The notes beneath the pieces were generated by a model. It was not told the origin of the DNA. It saw nothing but the letters and a program-made list of their open reading frames with translations, and did no database searches. The position numbers and the translations under genes were made by a program. A stretch of 64,000 nt of DNA from Calidihabitans tengchongensis (lineage in GTDB: Bacteria; Sysuimicrobiota; Sysuimicrobiia; Sysuimicrobiales; Kaftiobacteriaceae): positions 1 through 64,000 of the forward strand of contig JAVKIE010000006.1 in NCBI GenBank assembly GCA_031459615.1, read 5' to 3'. Position 1 is the first letter of the stretch; each line of letters opens with the position of its first letter. Shown in pieces: positions 20,724-28,549 of this stretch.

Positions 20724-21484
20724 TGGCCACCCCCACCGCGGCCCGCGTCCTCCCGGTGCCCCGACGTGACGGACTCCAGCACATGGACCTCGCGGCTCAG
20801 GCGCGGCACCACCTCGCTGACGTCGGCGCGGGCGCAGTACACCACGTCCTCCTCCAGCCCCAGGCGGATGACATTCCGGCCGGCCGCCGACTCCCGGAAC
20901 AGGGCCAGGGCGTCTCGTTCTCCACGGTACAGGCGCAGAGCCGCCGCCGACCCGTCGGTCAGCTCGGCGGAGCGCTCCACCTCCAGCAGGCGGTCCACCA
21001 GCGCCCCGGCCGTGTAGGCGTCGTCGAGGCCGAACCCGCCCTCCCGGCCGGCGCACACTACCGTCACGGGCAGCCCCCTCACCCGGGCCAGCTCCGCCGC
21101 CTGCCGGGCCGCCGCCCGGGCGTTGCGCAGGGCTCCCACCAGGACCACGGGCGCCTTGGCCACCCGGCGGATGGCCGCCGTGCCGTTGGTGGTCACGAAG
21201 ATGACCGGCGCCGCCCCGAACGCCGCCCGGGCGACCTCCACCGGAGAGTTGCCGTAGTGGAACCCCGCGGGGGGCAGCCCGTTCTCCTCTCCGGCGAGAA
21301 TCGCGCCGTCCATCCGGGCGGCCGCGCGCCGGGCGGCGTCCACGGTCTCCGCCACGTAGATGCGCCCGGCGCCGCGCTCCACCATGGTCACGAGGGTGGT
21401 GCTGGCCCGGATGACGTCCACCACAATGCACACCTGGGGCTCCGCCGTCACCACCAGGGGGTGGAAGGCCACGTGCACGCGCAT
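20720..21484 (-). CDS. comB: 2-phosphosulfolactate phosphatase family (ComB)
   Basis: The 254-residue ComB-family protein shows VCIVVDVIRASTTLVTMVE, AILAGEENGLPPAGFHYGNS and FVTTNGTAAIRR, all hallmark segments. The founding enzyme dephosphorylates 2-phosphosulfolactate in coenzyme M synthesis. Many bacteria without coenzyme M carry ComB homologues, so the substrate here is open. It begins at ATG 21484, 45 bp after the M48 peptidase gene, and overlaps the bactofilin-like gene by GTGA. Confidence 0.8.
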   Translation of the reverse strand: MRVHVAFHPLVVTAEPQVCIVVDVIRASTTLVTMVERGAGRIYVAETVDAARRAAARMDGAILAGEENGLPPAGFHYGNSPVEVARAAFGAAPVIFVTTNGTAAIRRVAKAPVVLVGALRNARAAARQAAELARVRGLPVTVVCAGREGGFGLDDAYTAGALVDRLLEVERSAELTDGSAAALRLYRGERDALALFRESAAGRNVIRLGLEEDVVYCARADVSEVVPRLSREVHVLESVTSGHREDAGRGGGGQ

Positions 21485-21529
21485 ACGACCTCCGTCTTCA
21501 GCGGATCCCGAACCGGGATGTCGTTCCCG

Positions 21530-22606
21530 CTACCCGGTGAACTGGCGCTGGCGGAGATCCTCGCGGATCACCCACTGCAGGCGCGCCGCCACCTGCCGCG
21601 CCGCGTCGGCCAGCGGCAGGCCCAGGGCTGCCGCGTCGGCGGTCGTCACCGTCACCAGCAGCCGGGCGCCGCCCACGACCTCCCATGCGGCGGGGCCGGC
21701 GGGCAGAACGGCGACCTGCCCGGGATCCGGGTCGGTGTCGAAGAACCGGTCCAGCCGCTCGACCACCGCCCGGGCGCGCACCGGGTCCGTCAGGCGCACG
21801 ACCACCACGTCGTTGACCAGGACCTCCGCCACTTCGGCGCCGGGCTCGCCGGCCAGCCGCAGTCCCACCCGCAGGTAGTTGGCCGCCGGGCGCCGCACCA
21901 CCGGGATACCCCTCCGCCGCAGCTCCGCCAGGACGGATGCCACCCGCTCCGCGGTCGCGGGGTGGTCGCGGAAGGCGCCGGCATTGACCGGCGGGCGCAG
22001 CCGCTCGTCCCGGGCCAGCCGTTCCAGAACCGTCAGGACAGCCACGGGAGTGTAGGGCGTGCGGGTGAGGATGTCCACGGCCGCCAGATCGGCATCCCGC
22101 TCCAGGTCCCGGGTGTAGCCCGACAGCAGGCTTGCGCTGAGCAGGTGCGCCCCCTGAGCCAGGGCCGCATCGCGGGTCAGCAGGGCCACCAGCAACGTCC
22201 AGAAGGCGGCCTCGTTGCTGCGCCGGATCATCTCCATCTGGTGACGGCGGGCGGCGTGGGCCACCTCGTGGGCCAGGACGGCCGCCAGCTCGTGGTCGGA
22301 ACGCACAAACTCCAGCAGGCCGCGGGTCACGTAGATGAAGCCTCCCGGCAGGGAGATGGCGTTGGCGGGCTCCAGATCCACGATCGCGAACGTGTAAGGC
22401 AGCTCCGGGCGCCCGGAGGCGGCAGCCACCACGCGGCCCACCTCGTCCACGCGGGCGACTGCAGCCGGGTCACGCACCAGCCGGTACTGGGCCTCCAGCC
22501 GCCGGGCATAGATCCGGCCCAGACGTACCTCCTCCGACTCCTGGGCCCCCGCCACGGCCGGCAGCGCGGCCAGGACCGCCAGAATCACTGCCAGGGGGCG
22601 GCTCAT
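21530..22606 (-). CDS. Exported M48-family zinc metallopeptidase
   Basis: The 358-residue protein starts with a signal peptide (RPLAVILAVLAALPAVAGAQ). A BepA/Oma1-like M48 domain follows, with AVLAHEVAHAARRHQ supplying HExxH and YTRDLERDADLAAVDIL the third zinc ligand Glu. The fold contains NAISLPGGFIYVTRGLLEFV. It probably degrades misfolded envelope proteins. The C-terminal 120 residues form an extra beta-rich domain of unknown role. ATG 22606 overlaps the tatD stop by four bases. Confidence 0.85.
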   Translation of the reverse strand: MSRPLAVILAVLAALPAVAGAQESEEVRLGRIYARRLEAQYRLVRDPAAVARVDEVGRVVAAASGRPELPYTFAIVDLEPANAISLPGGFIYVTRGLLEFVRSDHELAAVLAHEVAHAARRHQMEMIRRSNEAAFWTLLVALLTRDAALAQGAHLLSASLLSGYTRDLERDADLAAVDILTRTPYTPVAVLTVLERLARDERLRPPVNAGAFRDHPATAERVASVLAELRRRGIPVVRRPAANYLRVGLRLAGEPGAEVAEVLVNDVVVVRLTDPVRARAVVERLDRFFDTDPDPGQVAVLPAGPAAWEVVGGARLLVTVTTADAAALGLPLADAARQVAARLQWVIREDLRQRQFTG

Positions 22607-23385
22607 CGTCCCTCCCCGTCCGCCGGCAGGCCGAACACCCGCCGGGCGTTGTCCGTGGTGATGCGGGCCACCTCGGCCGGATCCATTCCGCGGATCTCGG
22701 CAATGCGCCGCACCACGGCCTCCAGGAACGCCGGCTCGTTGCGCCGCCCGCGCCAGGGCTGCGGGGCGAGGACCGGGGAGTCGGTTTCCACCAGCAGCAT
22801 CTCCAGAGGCACCACCCGGACGACCTCCACCGGGACGCGCGCCGTGGGAAAGGTCACCGGGCCGGCCAGAGAGACCATGTAGCCCCGGCGGGCCGCGTCG
22901 GCGGCCAGTTCGGGCGAGCCCGAAAACGCGTGGAGCACGACACCGGGCGGGCGTTCCCGGGCCAGCAGGGTGCAGACGTCGTCCCACGCGGCCCGACAGT
23001 GCACGATCACCGGCCGCCGGGTCTCCCGGCTCAGGCGCAGGTGGGCCACGAAGGCTTCCCGCTGGACGTCCCGCGGGACCTCGTTGCGGGCGTAATCCAG
23101 GCCCGTCTCGCCGACGGCCACCACCCGGGGGTGAGCCAGCAGCGCGCGCAGGTGGGCCAGCGCATCGGGACCGGCGTCGCCGGCCTGATGGGGGTGGATG
23201 GCCACGGCAGCGTAGACGTCCGGGTACCGCTCGGCCAGAGCCACCGCCGTGCGACTGCTGGCCACGTCGGACCCCACGGTCACGCACCCGCGCACGCCGG
23301 CCTCCCGGGCCCGCCGGAGCACGGCGTCCCTGTCGGCGTCAAAGGCCGGATCGTCCAGGTGCACGTGGGAGTCGAACATCTCCAC
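22603..23385 (-). CDS. tatD: TatD-family metal-dependent hydrolase (deoxyribonuclease)
   Basis: The 260-residue TIM-barrel nuclease has its metal ligands in DSHVHLDDPAFDADRD, AVGETGLDY, PVIVHCRAAW and LLVETDSP, and HAFSGSPELA is also conserved. TatD enzymes act as 3'-5' DNases on damaged DNA. The gene follows metG in the same direction after 250 bp holding palindromic repeats; metG-tatD order is common. The start could be GTG 23385 or ATG 23379. Confidence 0.9.
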   Translation of the reverse strand: MEMFDSHVHLDDPAFDADRDAVLRRAREAGVRGCVTVGSDVASSRTAVALAERYPDVYAAVAIHPHQAGDAGPDALAHLRALLAHPRVVAVGETGLDYARNEVPRDVQREAFVAHLRLSRETRRPVIVHCRAAWDDVCTLLARERPPGVVLHAFSGSPELAADAARRGYMVSLAGPVTFPTARVPVEVVRVVPLEMLLVETDSPVLAPQPWRGRRNEPAFLEAVVRRIAEIRGMDPAEVARITTDNARRVFGLPADGEGR

Positions 23386-23496
23386 AGCCGTCCCTCAGTC
23401 TAGCACCGGAGCGCCGCCGGGAGGAATCGCACACCCTCGCTGGGCGATGGGGATGGCCCCGCCCGGCCAGCGCAGACGGCCCGCTCAGGCCAGCGC

Positions 23497-23631
23497 GGGG
23501 ACAGTCCCCGTGCGCCGACGGGGACAGTCCCCGCAGGAAGCCCCCGGGCGCACGGCGGTCTTCGGGCGGAGCGCGAACGGGGCCGGCGGGAGAAGGCCCG
23601 GTCTCCCCGGCAGCGGGCGGGGACTGTCCCC
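23497..23631. repeat. GGGGACAGTCCCC palindromic repeats (3 copies)
   Basis: Three copies of the 13-bp palindrome GGGGACWGTCCCC lie at 23497-23509, 23520-23532 and 23619-23631, between metG and tatD. The last is within four bases of the metG stop. A larger cluster of the same word is at 59009-59191. This looks like an interspersed REP-like family. Confidence 0.8.
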
Positions 23632-23634
23632 GGA

Positions 23635-25620
23635 CTAGCTGATGCGGGCTCCCGTGGGGGCGTCCCGGTCCACCGTGAGCAGCGCCACCTGCCCGTCCCA
23701 CTCCGCCGCCAGCAGCATGCCCTGGGACGTGACGCCGCGGACGCGCCGGGGCTGCAGGTTGGCCAGGACGATGATCCGCCGTCCCACCAGGTCCTCGGGC
23801 TGGTAGTGCGGGATGAGCCCGGTGACCAGCGTGCGGACCTCCCGGCCGATGTCCACCTTCACCTCGATCAGCTTGTCGGTTCCGGGCACCCGCGCGGCCG
23901 ACAGGACCGTGCCCACCCGGATGTCCAGCCGGCGAAAGTCGTCGATGGTCACGGTGGCGGCCTCCGGACCTCCGGCCCCGGCCTCCGCGCCGGTCGGTCC
24001 CTGCGGTCCCGGCGACGGAGGGCGGGCCTCGACGGCGACCCGGGCCTCGATGCGGGGGAAGACCGGCGCCGCGGGCCGCACCCGGACCCCCGAAGGCAGG
24101 CCGCCCCACCGCCGGGCGTCGTCCAGGCGCTGCGACGACAGGGGCGCGGGAATCCCCAGCTGGTCCCACACCCGGGCGGCCGCCACCGGCATCCACGCCG
24201 ACAGCAGGATGGTGGCCACCCGGACGGCCTCCAGGGTGTGGTAGAGCACCGTACCGGCCCGTCGCGGGTCTGCCCGCACCGCCTGCCAGGGCGCCTCCTC
24301 GTCGATGTACTTGTTGGCCGCGCCCAGCAGCCGCCAGATCTCCTCCAGGGCACCCTTGAAATCCCGGCGGTCCACCGCCCGGTCCACCGCCTCCGCCACC
24401 TCGGTGGCCGTCTGCCGTAGCCGCTCCTCCGCCGCCGTGGACGGCCCCGCGGCGGGCACCTGGCCGCCGAAGTGGCGCTCCACCTGCGGCAGCGTCCGGT
24501 GCAGCAGGTTGCCGTAGTCGTTGGCCAGGTCGGCGTTGAACCGGTGGACCAGCCCGGTGCGGCTGAAGTCCCCGTCCTCGCCGAAGGGGATCTCCCGCAG
24601 CAGGAAGTACCGGATGGCGTCCACGCACACATCCACGGCCGCTCCCGAGGCGTCGGCCAGCTCCCGGGCCACCGCCACCGGATCGATCACGTTGCCCAGG
24701 GTCTTGCTGATCTTCTGGCCCTCCACCGTGATGAAGCCGTGGACGAGGATCTGCCGGGGTGGTTCCAGCCCCGCCGACAGGAGCATGGCCGGCCACAGGA
24801 GCGAGTGGAACCGGTTGATGTCCTTCCCGATGAGGTGGTGGCTGTGGGGCCACCAGCGCCGGAACTCCTCCTCGGCGGGCTCGCCGGCCCCGAACCCCAG
24901 GGCGGAGATGTAGTTGGTGAGGGCGTCGAACCAGACGTAGATGACGTGGGTGGGATCGTCGGGCACGGGAATGCCCCAGGACAGCTTCTCCACCGGCCGC
25001 GACACCGAGATGTCCTCGAGGGTGTCGATGAGGTTCAGCATCTCCCCGTACCGGGAGGAGGGCACGACGAAGTCCGGGCGCTCCTCGAACAGCCGCCGCA
25101 GCGCCCCGCGGTAGCGGGACAGCCGGAAGAAGTAGTTCTCTTCTTCAATGACGATGGGTTCCGCGTCGTGCACCGGGCAGCGCCCGTCCACCAGGTCGCT
25201 GCGGGTCACGAAGGCCTCGTGGCCCACGCAGTACAGCGCCTGGTAGTTCTTGCGGTAGAAGTCGCCGTGGGCCGCCACCCGCCGCCACAGGGCTGCCACC
25301 CCGCGGTGGTGGCGCGGCTCGGTGGTGCGGATGAAGTCGTCGATGGACAGGTGCAGCTGGTCGGCGAGCGCCCGGAACCGGGCGGCGTTCTCGTCCACGA
25401 ACTGCCGGACGTCCTTCCCCGCGGCCGCCGCCGACGTGAAATTCTTCTGGCCGTGCTCGTCGGTGCCGGTGAGAAAGCGCACTTCCTCCCCCCGCAGCCG
25501 GTGAAACCGCGCCAGCACGTCGGCGATGATCTTCTCGTAGGCGTGCCCGATGTGAGGGCTGGCGTTCACGTAGTCAATGGCGGTGGTGATGTAGAACCGT
25601 CCTCCCCTCACGGCCGTCAC
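23635..25620 (-). CDS. metG: Methionyl-tRNA synthetase with C-terminal tRNA-binding domain
   Basis: The 661-residue class I synthetase charges methionine onto tRNA-Met. The HIGH box is ASPHIGHAYE and the KMSKS loop is the variant KISKTLGN. The zinc knuckle is partly altered (CVGH ... CPVH in place of CxxC/CxxH). The anticodon-binding helices occupy about 360-500, a Pro/Ala linker follows, and the last 110 residues are an OB-fold Trbp111-like domain (DFRRLDIRVGTVLSA, LANLQPRRVRGVTSQGM). Start GTG 25620 follows GGGGAAGAG. Expression is preceded by a T-box leader and a consensus promoter. Confidence 0.95.
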   Translation of the reverse strand: MTAVRGGRFYITTAIDYVNASPHIGHAYEKIIADVLARFHRLRGEEVRFLTGTDEHGQKNFTSAAAAGKDVRQFVDENAARFRALADQLHLSIDDFIRTTEPRHHRGVAALWRRVAAHGDFYRKNYQALYCVGHEAFVTRSDLVDGRCPVHDAEPIVIEEENYFFRLSRYRGALRRLFEERPDFVVPSSRYGEMLNLIDTLEDISVSRPVEKLSWGIPVPDDPTHVIYVWFDALTNYISALGFGAGEPAEEEFRRWWPHSHHLIGKDINRFHSLLWPAMLLSAGLEPPRQILVHGFITVEGQKISKTLGNVIDPVAVARELADASGAAVDVCVDAIRYFLLREIPFGEDGDFSRTGLVHRFNADLANDYGNLLHRTLPQVERHFGGQVPAAGPSTAAEERLRQTATEVAEAVDRAVDRRDFKGALEEIWRLLGAANKYIDEEAPWQAVRADPRRAGTVLYHTLEAVRVATILLSAWMPVAAARVWDQLGIPAPLSSQRLDDARRWGGLPSGVRVRPAAPVFPRIEARVAVEARPPSPGPQGPTGAEAGAGGPEAATVTIDDFRRLDIRVGTVLSAARVPGTDKLIEVKVDIGREVRTLVTGLIPHYQPEDLVGRRIIVLANLQPRRVRGVTSQGMLLAAEWDGQVALLTVDRDAPTGARIS

Positions 25621-25635
25621 CTCTTCCCCCGTCCC

Positions 25636-25930
25636 TCAAACAAAATACCCCTCGCCCGTGGGACGAGAGGTCTTCCCGTGGTACCACCCCGGTCAGCGCC
25701 CGCAGCGCCTCGTCGCAGGAGCCGCCGGCGCCTGCGCACCGCCGCTCCCTGGCCCGATCTCGGAGGCCCGCCGGGTGACCCTACTGGCCGGCCGACGCCG
25801 GCTCCGGCGCCGGCCGGCTGTTCAGGCCGCCTGCTCGGAAGCCATGTTCGCCGCCCCCGTCCGGCCGGCTCCCACCCGCCCGGCTCGCTCGCGCGGCCGG
25901 GGGCGGCTACTCCCGCTTCCTCATCGCTGG
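25636..25930 (-). promoter_or_regulatory. T-box riboswitch leader of metG
   Basis: The transcript begins near 25928. It carries a stem I beginning GATGAGGAAGCGGGAGTAGC and a candidate methionine specifier AUG (25843-25845, in GAACAUGGC). The T-box core GGUGGUACCACG is at 25677-25688. An intrinsic terminator follows (25637-25672): a 10-bp stem CCTCTCGTCC/GGGCGAGGGG and the T-rich tail TATTTTGTTTG. Uncharged tRNA-Met would stabilise the antiterminator and allow metG transcription. The specifier assignment is an inference; the T-box and terminator are read directly. Confidence 0.9.
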
Positions 25931-25934
25931 GGTC

Positions 25935-25963
25935 ATTGTAAAAAGGGCGGGGACGGCTGTCAA
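25935..25963 (-). promoter_or_regulatory. Sigma-70-type promoter of metG
   Basis: TTGACA (25958-25963) is separated by exactly 17 bp from TACAAT (25935-25940) on the minus strand. It sits immediately upstream of the T-box leader and after the end of the DapA-like gene. Confidence 0.85.
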
Positions 25964-26033
25964 ACGCGCGGGGCTCCGGCCCCACCCGGCCGCCCGGGCC
26001 GGCCGCACACCCTGACCGGGCCTGGGGGCGCGC

Positions 26034-26933
26034 TTACAGGAGCCCGGCCTGGGCCAGCAGGGCCCGCAGGCGCTCCCGCCCGGCGTCGGACAGCGGGACG
26101 GCCGGGAGCCGGACCGTGGCGTGGGGGATCAACCCCAGCAGCACCATCGCTTCCTTGATCACCACGAAGAACGGCGCATCCAGGTGGTACAGGGCCGCCA
26201 GCCCCAGGCGGCGGCGCACCAGGGCGGCGGCGTCCGCCAGGCGGCCCTCCTGCACGGCCGCGTAGACCTGCACCGGCAGGTGCGGCGCGAAGTTGGCCAC
26301 CGCCGGAATGGCGCCGTCGCCGCCCGACAGCAGCGTGTTGAGCAGGTGGAACTCGTACCCGCACAGGACGCTGAACTCCGGCCGCGCGGGCTTGACCGCC
26401 GCCAGGACCTCATGAACGTGGCCGACGCTGTCCACCGTCTCCTTGATGCCCAGGACCGTGGGGTACGCGTCCACCAGCCGCCTCACCAGGGCGGGGGAGA
26501 TGTTCCGTCCCACCACGGCCGGAAAGTTGTAGATGACGACCGGGAGGTCCACCGCCCGTGCCACGGCGCCGATGTGGGCCTCGATGGCGGCGTCGGACGG
26601 CGGCCAGTAGTAGGGGGGCAGGACCACCACCCCGTCGGCGCCGATCTGCTGGGCGTGGCGGGCCAGGGCCACAGCTTCCTCGGTGGACGTGCTGGCGCAC
26701 CCCACCAGGACCGGCACGCGGCCGCCCACGGCGCGGACCACCCGCTCGGCCAGCGTCCGGCGTTCGTCGGGCGTCAGGTGCATCACCTCACCGGTGCTGC
26801 CCAGAACGAACACGCCGTGCACTCCGCCGCGCAGCAGGAACTCCACGTGCGCCTCGGCGGCGTCGAGGTCCAGGCGCCCGTCGCGGTCGAACAGGGTCAC
26901 CATGGGGGGAATGATCCCTCTCAGTCGCGTCAC
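26034..26933 (-). CDS. DapA-family dihydrodipicolinate synthase/N-acetylneuraminate lyase superfamily aldolase
   Basis: The 299-residue class I aldolase of the DHDPS superfamily has VLGSTGEVMHLT, the Tyr of VVIYNFPAVVGR and the Schiff-base Lys in VLGIKETVDS. The usual GTTGE is GSTGE. It could be DapA or a 2-keto-3-deoxy-sugar-acid aldolase; no lysine genes lie nearby, so the substrate is left open. GTG 26933 overlaps the preceding stop (GTGA). It is the last gene of the helicase-rsmI operon. Confidence 0.8.
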   Translation of the reverse strand: MTRLRGIIPPMVTLFDRDGRLDLDAAEAHVEFLLRGGVHGVFVLGSTGEVMHLTPDERRTLAERVVRAVGGRVPVLVGCASTSTEEAVALARHAQQIGADGVVVLPPYYWPPSDAAIEAHIGAVARAVDLPVVIYNFPAVVGRNISPALVRRLVDAYPTVLGIKETVDSVGHVHEVLAAVKPARPEFSVLCGYEFHLLNTLLSGGDGAIPAVANFAPHLPVQVYAAVQEGRLADAAALVRRRLGLAALYHLDAPFFVVIKEAMVLLGLIPHATVRLPAVPLSDAGRERLRALLAQAGLL

Positions 26934-27202
26934 CGACCTCCCTCCTCCATCACCCGCAGGTACTCGGCCAGAGATCGGCGGGCTTCCTCCTCCCGGCCCG
27001 CCGGCACCAGCACGTCGCCCCACACCCCCGACGCCCGGCGGATGACCTCGCCGTAGCCCGGCACCTGGCGGCTGCGGGCGGCGGCGGGGATGCCGGCCTG
27101 AGCGAGGATCTCCACCACCAGCAGCGCCTCGGCTTCGCTGCCGGCCTGGTAGACCGAGACGTAGTCGCGCGCGGGCCCGATCCACCGGGGCAGGACCATC
27201 AC
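26930..27202 (-). CDS. DUF2007-like small signal-transducing-type protein
   Basis: A 90-residue protein with a DUF2007-like (GlnB-fold-related) core: YVSVYQAGSEAEALLVVEIL, then AGIPAAARSR and DVLVPAGREEEARRSLAEYL. Members usually sense or bind small ligands, but none is identified. The start is GTG 27202 or ATG 27199; either overlaps the rsmI stop. The end overlaps the DapA-like start by four bases, so translation is coupled. Confidence 0.65.
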   Translation of the reverse strand: MMVLPRWIGPARDYVSVYQAGSEAEALLVVEILAQAGIPAAARSRQVPGYGEVIRRASGVWGDVLVPAGREEEARRSLAEYLRVMEEGGR

Positions 27203-28053
27203 CTCCCGGGAGGGTCGCGACCGGGAACGCGCCGCCCCGCCGCCTCCAGGGCCAGGCGGTACGCCTCGCGGCGGGAGAGGCCGCAGGTGCGCGCCACCTC
27301 CTGCGCCGCCTCCCGGACCGACCGGCCGGCCTGGAGCAGGGCCCGCACCGCCTCGGCCGCGCCGGGCGCCGCCGCCGGCGGGGCCCCGCCGACCACCAGC
27401 GTCAGCTCCCCACGGGGCGGCCGCTCCCGCACCGCCGCCAGCACCTCGGAGGCCCGGCCCCGGATCACCTGCTCGAACGTCTTGGTCATCTCCCGCACCA
27501 GCGCCACCGGCCGGTCGCCCAGCACGGCCACCACGTCCTCCAGCGCCTCCTGGATCCGGTGGGGCGCTTCAAATGCCACCAGAGTCCACGGCAGGGCCGC
27601 CACCTCCTGCAGCAGGCGGCGCCGCTGGGCGCGCCGGCGGGGCAGGAAGCCCACGAACGCAAACCGGTCGGGCGGCAGCCCGGCCACCGACAGGGCGGCG
27701 GTGATGGCGCTGGGCCCGGGCACGGGCACCACCGGGATCCCCTCCTCCACGGCCCGACGCACCAGGACGAACCCGGGGTCGGAGAGCACGGGCGTGCCCG
27801 CGTCGCTCACCAGGGCCACCGACTGGCCGGCCTTCAGGCGGGCCAGCAGTTCCGGGGCGCGCCGGTCCTCGTTGTGCTCGTGGTAGCTCACCAGCGGCGT
27901 GCGGATCCCGTGGCGGTCCAGCAGCACCCGGGTGTGACGGGTGTCCTCGCAGGCGATGACGTCCACGCTCCGCAGAACCTCCAGCGCCCGCAGGGTGATG
28001 TCGTTCAGGTTTCCGATGGGCGTGGCCACCACGTACAGGGTGCCGGTCCCCAT
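27199..28053 (-). CDS. rsmI: 16S rRNA (cytidine-1402-2'-O)-methyltransferase
   Basis: The 284-residue RsmI methylates the 2'-O of C1402 in the decoding centre of 16S rRNA. The tetrapyrrole-methylase fold shows LYVVATPIGNLNDITLRAL, VIACEDTRHTRVLL, LVSDAGTPVLSDPGF and VPVPGPSAITAALS. The family's C-terminal helical domain, with CGLSRREAYRLAL, is intact. It lies in a tight operon between the TIGR00725-like gene and the DUF2007-like gene. Confidence 0.93.
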   Translation of the reverse strand: MGTGTLYVVATPIGNLNDITLRALEVLRSVDVIACEDTRHTRVLLDRHGIRTPLVSYHEHNEDRRAPELLARLKAGQSVALVSDAGTPVLSDPGFVLVRRAVEEGIPVVPVPGPSAITAALSVAGLPPDRFAFVGFLPRRRAQRRRLLQEVAALPWTLVAFEAPHRIQEALEDVVAVLGDRPVALVREMTKTFEQVIRGRASEVLAAVRERPPRGELTLVVGGAPPAAAPGAAEAVRALLQAGRSVREAAQEVARTCGLSRREAYRLALEAAGRRVPGRDPPGR

Positions 28054-28057
28054 CGCC

Positions 28058-28537
28058 CTACCGGCGGTCCGCCAGCGCCGCCCGGACCGCCTCCACCGCC
28101 TCCCGGGGCGTCTGCACCACGGTGACGGGCGCCCGCGTGCCGGCCCGCACGGCCTCCCACGTGCGCAACCCGATCACGGGCTTGCCGGCCCGCAGGGCGT
28201 GGCCGATCTCCGACAGCGTGCCGTACCCGCCTCCGATGGCGATCAGGGCGTCTGCCGTGAGGACGATGGCCACGTTGCGCATCTGGCCCAGGCCGGTGGC
28301 CACGGCCACCGTCACATAGGGGTTGGCGTCCCGCCGGTCGACCCCCGGCAGGATCCCCACCGTCAGCCCGCCGGCTCTGCGCGCTCCCCGGCACGCGGCC
28401 TCCATCACCCCGCCCAGCCCTCCGCACACCAGCACGTACCCCGCCTCCGCCAGCAGCCGGCCGGTCTCCTCCGCCAGCGCTTCGTGGGCGGGATCGCTGA
28501 ACTGGCTTTCGCCGATGACGCCGATCACCGCCTCCAT
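28058..28537 (-). CDS. TIGR00725-family LOG/Rossmann-fold protein
   Basis: A 159-residue protein of the lysine-decarboxylase-like (LOG) Rossmann superfamily: VIGVIGESQFSDP, VLVCGGLGGVMEAACRGAR and the conserved AIGGGYGTLSEIGHAL. The PGGxGTxxE-type motif binds nucleotide phosphates; cytokinin-activating members use it to release a base from a nucleoside monophosphate. The present family's role is unknown. It is separated by 12 bp from the helicase gene and 4 bp from rsmI. Confidence 0.75.
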   Translation of the reverse strand: MEAVIGVIGESQFSDPAHEALAEETGRLLAEAGYVLVCGGLGGVMEAACRGARRAGGLTVGILPGVDRRDANPYVTVAVATGLGQMRNVAIVLTADALIAIGGGYGTLSEIGHALRAGKPVIGLRTWEAVRAGTRAPVTVVQTPREAVEAVRAALADRR

Positions 28538-28549
28538 CGTTGCCCCCGG

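Noticed and set aside
20756..22882. 708-codon plus-strand frame
   Set aside because: Antisense to comB and the M48 peptidase, with shadow-type composition.
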